From assembly GCA_014860665.1 (NCBI GenBank), contig JACZJI010000053.1, positions 1 through 61,326 of the forward strand: a stretch of DNA of 61,326 nt. The letters run 5' to 3'. This document shows, one piece after another, positions 8,637 to 17,847 of the stretch. Made by a program: the position numbers and the translations under genes. This DNA comes from Bacteroidales bacterium (lineage in GTDB: Bacteria; Bacteroidota; Bacteroidia; Bacteroidales; F082). The first letter of the stretch is position 1. The number at the start of each line of letters is the position of its first letter. The notes beneath the pieces are model-generated. The model was given only the letters and a program-made list of their open reading frames with translations, did no database searches and was not told the origin of the DNA.

Positions 8637-9155
8637 ATGACCACAAATCATGAAGTTTATTTGTTGCTTGGTAGTAATATTTCTTCCAGGATAGGGTACA
8701 TGAATTCAGCAAAAGAGTTGATTGAGAAAGAAGTAGGTGAAATCCGAACCTGTTCTTCTCTGTACGAGTCCGAACCATGGGGCTTTAATGCTGAAAAAAT
8801 GTTCATGAATCAGGTTTTACATGTAGAAACTTCATTAAGTGCTTTGGATTTATTGGAAAAAACTCAGCAAATAGAAAAGCTGCTCGGAAGAACTCGTAAG
8901 TCAGAAGGATCTTATACCTCGAGGACGATCGATATAGATATTTTATTTTTTGATGAAGCAGTCTTTTCGCTTCCCGGACTCAAGATCCCACATGCGGAAA
9001 TGCAAAACAGGCGATTTACATTAATGCCTCTTGCTGAAATAGCACCGGATTTGAATCATCCTGTGCTGAAAAGAAACTGTTTGCAGTTGTTGGAGGAATG
9101 CAAAGATTCAGGAAAAGTCTGGAAGATTCAAAGTACGCAATTACATGAGGTATAA
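8637..9155 (+). CDS. folK: 2-amino-4-hydroxy-6-hydroxymethyldihydropteridine pyrophosphokinase
   Basis: HPPK transfers pyrophosphate from ATP to the hydroxymethyl-dihydropterin in folate synthesis. The 172-residue protein has the N-terminal LLGSN block, the SSLYESEPWGF segment, and the signature around SRTIDIDILFFD (Mg-binding aspartates), then RRFTLMPLAEIAPD. Length is normal for a single-domain HPPK. The 3' end overlaps the deoxynucleoside kinase gene by 11 bp (9145-9155), so the two are translationally coupled. This pairing appears to be common in the phylum. A -7 box ends 4 bp before the start codon. Confidence 0.96.
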   Translation: MTTNHEVYLLLGSNISSRIGYMNSAKELIEKEVGEIRTCSSLYESEPWGFNAEKMFMNQVLHVETSLSALDLLEKTQQIEKLLGRTRKSEGSYTSRTIDIDILFFDEAVFSLPGLKIPHAEMQNRRFTLMPLAEIAPDLNHPVLKRNCLQLLEECKDSGKVWKIQSTQLHEV

Positions 9156-9777
9156 TTTTATTGCCATAGAAGGTAACATAGGGGCAGGGAAAACCTCTTT
9201 AGCTACAAAAATCTCAGAGGATTTTAATGCTCGTTTAATTTTAGAGCAGTTTGAAGAAAATTCTTTTCTTCCCAAATTTTATAAAGAACCCGATAAATAT
9301 GCTTTCCCGCTGGAAATGTCATTTATGGCATCCCGATATCAGCAATTGAAGGACCAGCTTGGTACTTATGATTTGTTTAAGACTTTTACTGTAAGTGATT
9401 ATTTTATCATCAAATCGCTGATTTTTGCTAAAAAGACACTTCCCGAAGATGAGTATAAATTGTACACTAATTTCTTTAACATCATCTTCAATCAACTTCC
9501 GAAACCTGATTTGCTGGTGTATTTATATGTAAAAACAGAACGATTGCAATCGAATATTAAACAGAGAGGCAGGCCTTACGAACAGGAAATTCAGAATGAT
9601 TATCTTGACAAAATACAGGATGGCTACCTTGAGTTTATCAAGCAACAAAACGATATGCGCATTCTGATTCTTGATACCAACGCTTTGGATTTTGTGAACA
9701 GAAGCAAAGATTATGAAAAGATCCTGGAACACCTACACAAGGATTACCCGATAGGTGTCCACAGAATCACTTTTTAA
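9145..9777 (+). CDS. Deoxynucleoside kinase (deoxyadenosine/deoxyguanosine kinase type)
   Basis: Phosphorylates deoxynucleosides for dNTP salvage in the cytosol. The 210-residue protein opens with the P-loop EGNIGAGKTS (residues 9-18). A DRS/ERS-like block is not obvious, but the KTERLQSNIKQRGRPYEQ segment looks like the LID region with its arginines, and LLVYLYV precedes it as in the dNK family. It overlaps folK by 11 bp, so it is expressed with it. It ends 18 bp before the convergent DUF5723 gene. I cannot distinguish dAdo from dGuo preference. Confidence 0.9.
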   Translation: MRYNFIAIEGNIGAGKTSLATKISEDFNARLILEQFEENSFLPKFYKEPDKYAFPLEMSFMASRYQQLKDQLGTYDLFKTFTVSDYFIIKSLIFAKKTLPEDEYKLYTNFFNIIFNQLPKPDLLVYLYVKTERLQSNIKQRGRPYEQEIQNDYLDKIQDGYLEFIKQQNDMRILILDTNALDFVNRSKDYEKILEHLHKDYPIGVHRITF

Positions 9778-9795
9778 TTTTTTCCAGAAAACTTG

Positions 9796-11205
9796 TTATG
9801 GTTCAATTATGTCCGTCTGGGCATTAGGTGCCAGTTTCTTTTTTTCTCCATTTTTGTTTGGAAACAGAATATTGAGACCAAAGCCAAATTGGGCATATTT
9901 TGAGCTCTTCCACGATACCGTCAGGATGTTATCAGTGTAAAGGTACAGCTGAATGGGTTTAAACTGAAATGACAGCGCAGTGCCAACGTTGAATGGATCT
10001 TCTTTAATGTAAGTGTAATTTACTTTAAAGTTGAAATGTTTTCCCAGAGAATAGTCATAGCCCAGTGATGCAGCCATGTTATTGTAGCCCTTGAAAAACT
10101 GGCTGGCAAAAAGCAAGGAAACTCGTCCACCATTCTGTTTCAGATTATATTCTGCTCCAATATATAGCCTTGTAGGCAATTTGACAGAATAAGTATTTGA
10201 AAATTCACTTGCATTGAACATTCTTTTCAAAGAATCACCAAGCCCTGATAAAGCATTATTAGATTTGAAGATTTCTGACAAACTTCCTGTCAGGTTAACA
10301 TTATTTTCGTCGGTTCTGTAACTTTGAGTGTTAGAATGATAGGAAATAGCACCAAGATCCAGCACGCTGGCGCTAACATTTAACTGATCAGTTACTTTTA
10401 CAGCAGCACCTAAATCAATGGCAAAACCCATATTTTTGAAGTCGGAGAGGTATTGTCCGGGGTTGAAGTTATTATTATTGTTACTATTATTCTGGAATCC
10501 TGATGTGTTCAATAAAAGATGTGATGACGCATATACATCATAACCTCCGTTCCCATCGCTTTGGGTGGTAAAGTTCATACCGTCATTTTTTGTCTGTATG
10601 TTTGAAAGGCCCTGTAACAGGTGAATTCTTGTTCCAATAGTGACCTTAGTCGTCACAGGCACTGACAATCCTACATGATAATCCAGCATGTGAGTCTCTT
10701 CAATAGCGGTATTATTCAAATAAAGTGTTGTTCCTGCGTTTACAGTGTTGTCATTCCATATTAGCTTAAAAAGATCGTTATCGGAGAGGATTGTGAACGA
10801 CATTCTCTGACTGACTCCTATTGTAAAGAAGTTGTTTTTAATCTTAAATCCTGCAGAAAGCAAATCTTCATTGATAGATATTTTCGTAAAACCTAAGTTA
10901 TTACCGGCCTGAATAACTTTGCTCATATCCAGATTATCAACAGTGCTTCCAGGTTTTCTGGTGAAGAAATCATTGTAATTACCAACAGTATTCAATAATC
11001 CTATTTCTATGTTGGAAATGGCCGGAATCCCGATAAATAACGATGCGTCGGGTGTTAGAGCAGGATTCAGGCTCATGCTTTGAGGAACACCTCTGAAACC
11101 GTACAAAATATAGTTTTCCTGCGCATTTATAAAATGTGAGAACATAAGAAGAATTGCTATCACCAGCAGATTTCTTCCCCATGATTTTTTTAAAGATGTA
11201 TTCAT
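9796..11205 (-). CDS. DUF5723-family outer-membrane protein
   Basis: Secreted protein of 469 residues with a clear signal peptide (basic start, hydrophobic core, likely cleavage after FINAQ, about residue 29). The mature part begins with YGFRGVPQSMSLNPALTP, the pattern of the DUF5723 family found in Bacteroidota. The body is rich in alternating hydrophobic strands, asparagine runs and glycine/aromatic turns. The C terminus (YAQFGFGLNILFP) looks like a last beta strand followed by a polar tail. I infer an outer-membrane beta-barrel. The function of the family is not known. The gene lies downstream of the LysM protein gene on the other side of a 300-bp spacer and converges on the deoxynucleoside kinase gene. 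Confidence 0.8.
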   Translation of the reverse strand: MNTSLKKSWGRNLLVIAILLMFSHFINAQENYILYGFRGVPQSMSLNPALTPDASLFIGIPAISNIEIGLLNTVGNYNDFFTRKPGSTVDNLDMSKVIQAGNNLGFTKISINEDLLSAGFKIKNNFFTIGVSQRMSFTILSDNDLFKLIWNDNTVNAGTTLYLNNTAIEETHMLDYHVGLSVPVTTKVTIGTRIHLLQGLSNIQTKNDGMNFTTQSDGNGGYDVYASSHLLLNTSGFQNNSNNNNNFNPGQYLSDFKNMGFAIDLGAAVKVTDQLNVSASVLDLGAISYHSNTQSYRTDENNVNLTGSLSEIFKSNNALSGLGDSLKRMFNASEFSNTYSVKLPTRLYIGAEYNLKQNGGRVSLLFASQFFKGYNNMAASLGYDYSLGKHFNFKVNYTYIKEDPFNVGTALSFQFKPIQLYLYTDNILTVSWKSSKYAQFGFGLNILFPNKNGEKKKLAPNAQTDIIEP

Positions 11206-11505
11206 AGCGTTCTGTTTTTCGTGATTAATAATTATTGCGATATCCTTTAACCTTTCTGATTGTAATTTTTTGTTAAATAAAACTGAACTGGAAAATGAAA
11301 GACGATCAATAACAATGTCCCTTTTTTTAAAGAAAACATCGGAACAGAGCAGTAAGAAAACACGAAATTTTCGATGGGTGTTTTCATTTTAAACTCCTTT
11401 AACCATAACAAACATAATGAAAAATGACGTAAATATCAAATTTTCAGCTAAAAATGTTTTAAGCTGGTATCAGGAAAACTTGGCGGAGGGATGAAAATTT
11501 ACAAC
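11206..11505. other. Intergenic spacer with one weak inverted repeat
   Basis: This 300-bp AT-rich spacer lies upstream of the minus-strand DUF5723 gene and downstream of the LysM gene. The only structure I see is GAAAACAC (11356-11363) paired with GTGTTTTC (11378-11385), an 8-bp stem with an internal CGAAA/TTTCG-like dyad. It could be a weak terminator or a protein site. No convincing TAnnTTTG box and no open frame were found. Confidence 0.35.
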
Positions 11506-14322
11506 TTACTGAATAGTGTCGTTACTTTTCACAGTGGTTGGCCATTGAAAATTATAATTCACTGAAGTTGAATCAGGGAGCTTTTCTGATTGCATATTTT
11601 GTATTCGCAAAATATTCCAATATTTATTTTCGTAGCTCTTGTTATCTTGCGATGAAGGTACAAACTGAAATTTAGTGCTAATACCTTTATACGGGTCGTT
11701 GGGCAGGCATGTGGTCATCCGTTTCCCGTAATGATATAACGCAGCCAGGAAATAATGTGTGATATCATATCCCAGAAAACCATATTTTTCAGGTACTGTT
11801 CCATAGTTCTTAACAAACTCATCGTTCAGTCGTTTGACTTCAGGCGAGGTGTAATTAACATAAAAACTTGTCGGATAAGTCACATTGAGTTTGCTCATCT
11901 GATAATCATCTAAATTTGAGATTGTCTCCCATGCTGGTACACCAATCATTTTTACATTGAAGGTGTCACAAAGTACATTTAAACGGTTCATGACATCCAT
12001 TACAAAAGCTTTGTTGGTTCCATAAACAATGACAAGGTTCTGGCGAAGGACAGATGCGTTGTCCAGAAATGGATGTAAACTATCCTGCAAATAATTAATT
12101 TGTACAAGATGATTGGTAAAAGTTGTGCTGTCATTAAGACGCCATGTCTTTAAAGAATCAGGTTGAATATATTTATTTTCCAGAAAATAAGGTCTTAATG
12201 TGTCGTTGATTGTGGTGGCAACAGGTTTTTGAGCTCTCTGCAATAATGAGTCAATCTGTTTTTGTTTCTGCACAGGTATTTTGTATCCCAACTGCTGACT
12301 TTGTAATAACGTTTCTTTTTGGGCTTCCAGTTGTCCTTCCAACTGTGTTTGTTCCTTTACTGTTTCACGTTGTGTCACAGCAATACCCAAATTCACCAGC
12401 TGACTGTTTGCAAATTTCATTGAATTAGGCAATACAGTTTGAACAGAATCTCTAAAAGCATCAACAGTTTGATTGTCTTTAAAAGCATCTGGTTTAATTA
12501 TAAAGACTTTGTCTTTGGAATAGTATTCTTTTACAAGTTGTTTAACCAGTTGAGGCTCATAATTGAATCCAGGTTTAACTTTGATTATTCCATCGTGTCC
12601 GTCAAGAACAGATTCCCTGAACGTTAAGGGGTTTACAATCGGAATATGGAAATGTCCGGCAAATAGAGAAACTTCATCAAAACTCTGACTGTAGAAGGGG
12701 CCGATAATCAAATCCATATCCATCAGTTCGGGCCTTGAAAGCACTTTTGATGTTTTCGTAAGTGTTTGATCAACATCATAAACATAAAGTTGGACATTCA
12801 TCCCCTGAGCCTTAAGTGATTCAGTAGCAAGTAATGCTCCTTGTAAGAACTGAATAAAACGGAAAGGCTCAAAATGACGCTCTTGTTGCATCATAAACTG
12901 ATAACGATTCAAACTATCGGTCTGTTCGAGATAAAGAGGAACCATCAGAGCAATCTTGAAAGTTCTGATGTGAACTGACGGTTCACAGCCTGGCGAAGGT
13001 TGTGGTTGTTTTACTTCTTCTTTTACAGCCGTTTCCGGTTGTTGAGTTTTTTGAGCCCCAGGAGTGAGAGGAATAACTTCTGGTTGTTTTTCAGTTGGAA
13101 TCTTTACAAGCTGTCCCGGAAAAACGAATCGACCTGAAAAAGGATTGGCCTGCTTTATTTTACCTACACTGATACCGTATAACTTGGCAACTTTCTTAAG
13201 CCTTATTTTCCCTGCGGGTGAATAAACGACGAATTCCTTATTTATTTTTTTTTTTGGAATCAGAATCTTTTGACCAATTTTAATAGCAGTGGTGAGGTTT
13301 TTGTTTGTCAGATAAAGATCATTGAGGCTAACTCCGTACTTTCTGGAAATACTGTATAGTGTTTCTTTCGGTTTAACAATGTGTACTATAAAGCCTTTGT
13401 TGGGATCTGTTTGCTGATGATTGATTACCATCTTTTTAACAGAATTAGCAGGCGGATTATGAAAAGCTTCTTTTGCCTTTTCCAAGTCAGTCTGGCTGGC
13501 ACGATATCCCGGAACCTGTGCATTGACAGGTAGTTTCAGCTGCATACCACGAGTCACATTTGTTAGGCCTGGATTAACTGCTTTCAGCTCCGCAACAGAA
13601 ATTTTATATTTATTTGCAATGCTTCCTAATGTTTCACCCTGCATTACAACATGCCGATAATCTTTGATAATGGGAATTCTTGAATTTGGATTCACCTGAG
13701 TAAGGTTGCTGATCACTGTAGTTGATTGTATCTGAGGAGCTGGAGTTTTTTCCATATTATTGATGGTATTTTCCACAGATGAATCTTTTGTTTCAGGACT
13801 GTTTGTATTAAGCCCTCCTGTATAAGGTTTGGATGCTTGTTCTCCGCTTGCCTGCCCGTCAAGAATTTTGTATGCCTCTTCAACAGGAATTTTAACAAAT
13901 TCACCTTCCTTCAGCGGTCCCTGTAAACCTGGATTAGCAAGTAAAATATATTTTTTGGGAATCATATAAATAGACGCGATATGGTCTATGGTTTCCCCTT
14001 CAGAAGCTACATGATAGAAAAAGTCAAAATTGGATTGCTTGACCTGTTTTGTAATCTCAGTCTCTTTGTTTACCGTTGGAATATAAAGTTGCTGCCCAAC
14101 CATAATTCCGGTTTTTGCAGCAGGATTGTTATAGTAAATTTCGTCGATACCAACGTTGTAAGCTTTCGCGATGGAATAAACGGTCTGCCCTCTTTGGACA
14201 GTATGAACATAAAATTGTTTTCCATCTCTTGTTTGGATGACTTTGCTATGGGGAATATCGACGGTTTGTGCCTGGGCCAGACTGGCAATAAAAAAGAAAA
14301 CCAGGATAAAAAACTTTTTCAT
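11506..14322 (-). CDS. Exported five-LysM protein fused to a type 1 periplasmic-binding-fold domain
   Basis: Envelope protein of 938 residues. A signal peptide (cleavage after SLAQAQ, residue 19) is followed by LysM-type modules at about residues 37-82, 102-146, 222-266 and 310-356, and a degenerate fifth at 362-409. Each full copy shows VxxGETLxSIAxKY, a pattern that binds the glycan of peptidoglycan. A Pro/Gln-rich linker (about 410-450) leads to a type 1 periplasmic-binding fold (about 455-930) with KIALMVPLYLE, DLIIGPFYS and LVIVYG strands. A Gln-rich coiled coil appears inserted around residues 650-690. The protein is probably anchored to the cell wall and senses or scaffolds rather than transports, because no ABC permease or ATPase lies nearby. 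LpoA of Gammaproteobacteria also has this fold, which makes a cell-wall synthase regulator one plausible reading. Confidence 0.88.
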   Translation of the reverse strand: MKKFFILVFFFIASLAQAQTVDIPHSKVIQTRDGKQFYVHTVQRGQTVYSIAKAYNVGIDEIYYNNPAAKTGIMVGQQLYIPTVNKETEITKQVKQSNFDFFYHVASEGETIDHIASIYMIPKKYILLANPGLQGPLKEGEFVKIPVEEAYKILDGQASGEQASKPYTGGLNTNSPETKDSSVENTINNMEKTPAPQIQSTTVISNLTQVNPNSRIPIIKDYRHVVMQGETLGSIANKYKISVAELKAVNPGLTNVTRGMQLKLPVNAQVPGYRASQTDLEKAKEAFHNPPANSVKKMVINHQQTDPNKGFIVHIVKPKETLYSISRKYGVSLNDLYLTNKNLTTAIKIGQKILIPKKKINKEFVVYSPAGKIRLKKVAKLYGISVGKIKQANPFSGRFVFPGQLVKIPTEKQPEVIPLTPGAQKTQQPETAVKEEVKQPQPSPGCEPSVHIRTFKIALMVPLYLEQTDSLNRYQFMMQQERHFEPFRFIQFLQGALLATESLKAQGMNVQLYVYDVDQTLTKTSKVLSRPELMDMDLIIGPFYSQSFDEVSLFAGHFHIPIVNPLTFRESVLDGHDGIIKVKPGFNYEPQLVKQLVKEYYSKDKVFIIKPDAFKDNQTVDAFRDSVQTVLPNSMKFANSQLVNLGIAVTQRETVKEQTQLEGQLEAQKETLLQSQQLGYKIPVQKQKQIDSLLQRAQKPVATTINDTLRPYFLENKYIQPDSLKTWRLNDSTTFTNHLVQINYLQDSLHPFLDNASVLRQNLVIVYGTNKAFVMDVMNRLNVLCDTFNVKMIGVPAWETISNLDDYQMSKLNVTYPTSFYVNYTSPEVKRLNDEFVKNYGTVPEKYGFLGYDITHYFLAALYHYGKRMTTCLPNDPYKGISTKFQFVPSSQDNKSYENKYWNILRIQNMQSEKLPDSTSVNYNFQWPTTVKSNDTIQ

Positions 14323-14447
14323 GTTTCTTATTTCTACTTGAGATAACCAATGTTATAAATTACACAATTTAAACGCTTGCGAAATTAAAGAAATTATATG
14401 CGGACACAAAATTTTTTTAAACCGCAATCGTGGAGTCTTTCCTGGGG

Positions 14448-15977
14448 CTATTCCCATTCTATAGTGGCGGGTGGCTTTGAACTGATATCATAAACTACGC
14501 GATTAACGCCTTTTATTTTATTGATGATGTCATTTGAAACCTTTGCCAGAAATTCATAAGGCAAATGAGACCAGTCTGCCGTCATTCCATCAGTGGAGCT
14601 TACGGCACGCAGGGCAACAACATTTTCGTAGGTACGTTCATCTCCCATGACACCGACAGACTGAACCGGAAGTAACACTGCCAGTGCCTGCCAGACTGTA
14701 TCATATAATCCCTGTTCTCTCAAATTACTGATGAACACATCATCAACATCCTGTAAAATGCGAACACGTTCTGCGGTGACTTCACCCAGTATTCTGATGC
14801 CGAGTCCCGGTCCGGGAAACGGATGACGATTCAGCAACTGTTCTGGCATATCGAGTGATTTCCCGATTCTTCTTACTTCATCTTTGAAAAGCGTATTCAA
14901 AGGCTCTACAACCTTTAGCTTCATAAAGTCAGGTAATCCACCTACATTATGATGTGATTTTATGGTAGCAGAAGGACCGTTTACTGAAACAGATTCAATG
15001 ACATCAGGATAGATGGTACCTTGAGCAAGCCATTTTACATCCTGAATGAGATGTGCTTCCTGGTCGAAAACTTCAATGAATGTCTTTCCGATGGCCTTTC
15101 TTTTGAGTTCAGGATCTGAAACTCCTTTTAATGCATAAAGGAATTGAGCAGAAGCATCGACACCCTTGACGTTTAGTCCCATATTCTCATAAGAGTGCAG
15201 AACATTCTTAAATTCGTTTTTCCTCAAAAGTCCGTTGTCTACAAAAATGCAGTACAGGTTTTTACCGATGGCCTTGTTCAATAAAACAGCAGCAACTGAA
15301 GAATCAACCCCACCGGATAATCCCAGAACAACCTTGTCGTTCCCTAATTTTTCTATTAAGCCAGCTACGGTAGTTTCGATGAATGAATCTGGAGTCCATG
15401 TTTGGTGGCATCCACAAATATCAACAACAAAATTCTTTAACAGTTTGGGTCCTTCAGTAGAATGGAAAACTTCAGGGTGAAACTGAATGCCGTATGTAGA
15501 AGCTCCTTTTTCTTTAAATCCGGCCACTTTTACGCTCGTCGTGCTGGCAATTACTTCGAAATTACCTGGTAACTCAAGAATTGTATCACCGTGTGACATC
15601 CAAACCTGACTTCCATCCGAAAGGCCTTCCATCAATGAGCAGGTCCTGTCAAGATAATTCAAATTAGCGCGACCATATTCCCTGATTTTTGAAGGCATTA
15701 CTTCACCTCCGTCATGTTGAGCCAGAAATTGTGCGCCATAGCAGACTCCCAATAGGGGATATCTACCGCGGATCCCTGACAAATCAGGTACAGGGCTGTT
15801 TTTATCACGAACGGAATAAGGGCTTCCTGAAAGGATAACACCTTTAATTTCGTCAGTAAGTTCCGGGATCTTGTGAAATGGATAAATTTCACAATAAACA
15901 TTTAACTCCCTGACCCGGCGTGCGATGAGCTGAGTGTACTGGGAGCCGAAATCGAGTATGATAATGGTTTCCTGCAT
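14448..15977 (-). CDS. guaA: GMP synthase (glutamine-hydrolysing)
   Basis: Converts XMP to GMP using glutamine and ATP, the last step of guanine nucleotide synthesis. The 509-residue protein has the class I glutamine amidotransferase domain with triad Cys79 (GVCYGAQ), His167 and Glu169 (FHPEVFHS). The ATP-pyrophosphatase loop LSGGVDSS follows at about residues 220-227, and the C-terminal dimerisation block [16 protein letters not shown] comes later. The protein ends in IEWE as is typical. A -7 box ends 4 bp upstream of the ATG, which suggests a leaderless transcript. Upstream, the FmdE-like gene is insulated by a terminator at 16069-16100. Confidence 0.98.
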   Translation of the reverse strand: MQETIIILDFGSQYTQLIARRVRELNVYCEIYPFHKIPELTDEIKGVILSGSPYSVRDKNSPVPDLSGIRGRYPLLGVCYGAQFLAQHDGGEVMPSKIREYGRANLNYLDRTCSLMEGLSDGSQVWMSHGDTILELPGNFEVIASTTSVKVAGFKEKGASTYGIQFHPEVFHSTEGPKLLKNFVVDICGCHQTWTPDSFIETTVAGLIEKLGNDKVVLGLSGGVDSSVAAVLLNKAIGKNLYCIFVDNGLLRKNEFKNVLHSYENMGLNVKGVDASAQFLYALKGVSDPELKRKAIGKTFIEVFDQEAHLIQDVKWLAQGTIYPDVIESVSVNGPSATIKSHHNVGGLPDFMKLKVVEPLNTLFKDEVRRIGKSLDMPEQLLNRHPFPGPGLGIRILGEVTAERVRILQDVDDVFISNLREQGLYDTVWQALAVLLPVQSVGVMGDERTYENVVALRAVSSTDGMTADWSHLPYEFLAKVSNDIINKIKGVNRVVYDISSKPPATIEWE

Positions 15978-15981
15978 GGCG

Positions 15982-15989
15982 CAAATATA
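15982..15989 (-). promoter_or_regulatory. -7 box of guaA, 4 bp from the ATG
   Basis: On the minus strand TATATTTG is followed by CGCC and the guaA ATG. A TTG lies 17 bp further upstream (16007-16009) at the place of a -33 element. The predicted transcription start coincides with the start codon. Confidence 0.55.
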
Positions 15990-16068
15990 ATCAGTTTCAG
16001 TAAAATCAATTGGAAAATAAACATTGAAATACTAAAAAGTGTAAATAAGGGTTATCTGTTTCTAAAAT

Positions 16069-16100
16069 AAAAAAGGCCGGCTAAAAAACCGACCCTTTTT
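16069..16100 (-). terminator. Rho-independent terminator of the FmdE-like gene
   Basis: Arms 16070-16080 and 16089-16100 pair through an 8-nt loop. The two plus-strand mismatches become G-U pairs in minus-strand RNA, and a U-run follows, so it serves the gene ending at 16119 and separates it from guaA. Confidence 0.8.
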
Positions 16101-16118
16101 CAGAAATGACGGGAGAAA

Positions 16119-16721
16119 TTATTTTGCAGCACAATCCATACATACTTTTTTATCGCCTTTTACCCGACCATATTCCATCACGGTCATTTCTCCGCATTCT
16201 TCACAAACAAAACTGCTAAAACTATGAGGTTTTGCTTCCAAATCATAGTTAAAAATTTCTGAAACGTTCAATAGTTTTTCTTCAGGAGTATTCATTACAT
16301 TTAGAACCAAAGGTTCGACAATCTCATCAGGAACCTTACTTGCAGGTATTCCCTTTTCACGGTAATCCTTGAAAAAAGATGTTTTCTTGTTTGCCATCAT
16401 AGCCTCTGCTTTTGGCGTAACGCGAACAGCCCTTCCTGTGGCTTTATCAACGACAGTTACGGCCCATTTCCCTTTGTGAGTTTTTTTCAAATTTCCTTTA
16501 CCAGACGTTGTTCCCATAATAACCTGGAGCCCGTCTGCGAAACAAGTTGCACAGTGGTCCTCACCGAGATCAGCGAAAGCGATAATTTGTCCGTCTTTAG
16601 CGCGTTCTACTCCCAATGCATTCATTGCAGCTGCGCCTACACGGAGCCCCATTGGCATTGCCGGACATTTGTGTCCATGGAATTTTTGCCCGAATTCGAG
16701 CCATTCTTTTGGTTCTACCAT
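16119..16721 (-). CDS. FmdE-family protein with C-terminal zinc ribbon
   Basis: Cytosolic protein of 200 residues. The N-terminal half has the FmdE signature: FHGHKCPAMPMGLRVG, then LGEDHCATCFADG. These Cys/His residues form the predicted metal site. The C-terminal 35 residues hold CEECG and CMDC, a treble-clef-type zinc ribbon as in many FmdE homologues. The name comes from a formylmethanofuran dehydrogenase operon, but no such enzyme is present here. In bacteria these proteins are stand-alone, often in anaerobes, and their reaction is unknown; a thiol- or metal-dependent role is inferred. It is monocistronic, with a terminator 20 bp downstream. Confidence 0.88.
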   Translation of the reverse strand: MVEPKEWLEFGQKFHGHKCPAMPMGLRVGAAAMNALGVERAKDGQIIAFADLGEDHCATCFADGLQVIMGTTSGKGNLKKTHKGKWAVTVVDKATGRAVRVTPKAEAMMANKKTSFFKDYREKGIPASKVPDEIVEPLVLNVMNTPEEKLLNVSEIFNYDLEAKPHSFSSFVCEECGEMTVMEYGRVKGDKKVCMDCAAK

Positions 16722-16784
16722 AATTTTAAATTTAGAGGATTAATAATTTATTTTATCAGTTATATATAGTGATAGTTTTTTTAA

Positions 16785-17777
16785 CTATTTGAAAAACAAT
16801 TGAAATTGCAATATTAAAATGTCATTTGCAAGATGATGATCTATAATTTGGAAGCTATTGTCGGCCATAAGTTTCACTTTGTTTTGATCGAATAGATAAT
16901 TATAACCAATATGTACAATAGGATCATTCTTTGTGCTGTTTATTAAGTCATTATATTGATTACAGGAGGCTACAAATTGATTTTTGTGAAAGTTATAAGC
17001 TGCTAAGACATAATAGCCGTCAGCGCGGGAGTGATTTAAAAATGCAGAGAGGTATTCTGCCTGCATATGAAAAGCTTTTGTGTTATATTCAGCAAAAAGA
17101 TTGTATCTAAATTCATTGCCTGAAAAAATTAAGGAATCTGGGAGAATATTTTTCAGTTCCAGTTGGTCTGATTTCCGGAACATAACAGAGTACCCAATAC
17201 TTAAGTTCTTTGAAGGATTAAACTGTGTTTTATGAGTGATCAGAAATCCTGAATTATTCAAGCGGTACTCTTTAATTCCATAACCGTTAAAAAAACCTAG
17301 CCATGACTGGATTTTATGGTTTGGGCTATGCCAACCAAATTGAAAACCAAGATCCCGCACTCCAAGTGTACCATCAGGTACAAGGGCATTGACCACTGGA
17401 GCCCTATCCGTGAGCGGAATTTCATAGTCGGGTTGAAAACGTTCAAGGCTGTACTCAGGAACAAATTGTCCAAGATTCAGTTTGAACTGATTAACACGAT
17501 AAAAAACCATAACATCCTGCAGGAAAAATTGTTCGTCTTTACTACCAGATAATGTTGTCTGAACTTTAAAGCCCCAGTGTTTGTTAAAATCAGGTGCAGA
17601 CTGTATCCAGAATTTCAGCCTTTGCATCGTGAAGGCGTTTTCATTATTGAAATCTGTTGTATATCTGAATTGCGTGTAGCCATGCCAGTCAGCGATATGT
17701 TTTAAATCACTCTGTTGTGCACTGGCAGACAGACTGACAAAAAATATAATCGACAGAAAAATAGTTTTTATTCTCAT
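16785..17777 (-). CDS. Porin, phosphate-selective porin O/P-like
   Basis: Predicted outer-membrane beta-barrel of 331 residues. The signal peptide MRIKTIFLSIIFFVSLSASAQ is obvious with the start at 17777; an ATG at 17783 would add two residues. The longer open frame reaching 17900 would put 41 residues before the signal peptide and run into the upstream exporter gene, so I reject it. The mature part is rich in amphipathic strands, such as GYTQFRYTTDF, FKVQTTLSGS, VFYRVNQFKLNLGQFVPEY and SWLGFFNGYG, and ends in FQLFFK, a typical C-terminal barrel strand. It follows the TauE/SafE exporter on the same strand by 70 bp and probably shares its TetR-controlled promoter. An export route across both membranes for the same solute is inferred. 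Confidence 0.8.
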   Translation of the reverse strand: MRIKTIFLSIIFFVSLSASAQQSDLKHIADWHGYTQFRYTTDFNNENAFTMQRLKFWIQSAPDFNKHWGFKVQTTLSGSKDEQFFLQDVMVFYRVNQFKLNLGQFVPEYSLERFQPDYEIPLTDRAPVVNALVPDGTLGVRDLGFQFGWHSPNHKIQSWLGFFNGYGIKEYRLNNSGFLITHKTQFNPSKNLSIGYSVMFRKSDQLELKNILPDSLIFSGNEFRYNLFAEYNTKAFHMQAEYLSAFLNHSRADGYYVLAAYNFHKNQFVASCNQYNDLINSTKNDPIVHIGYNYLFDQNKVKLMADNSFQIIDHHLANDILILQFQLFFK

Positions 17778-17847
17778 ACTCATTTTTCTCGAAAACAAAG
17801 ACTCGTACTTTCTCATTTTAAAACTCATTAATTGATTTATAAATTCT

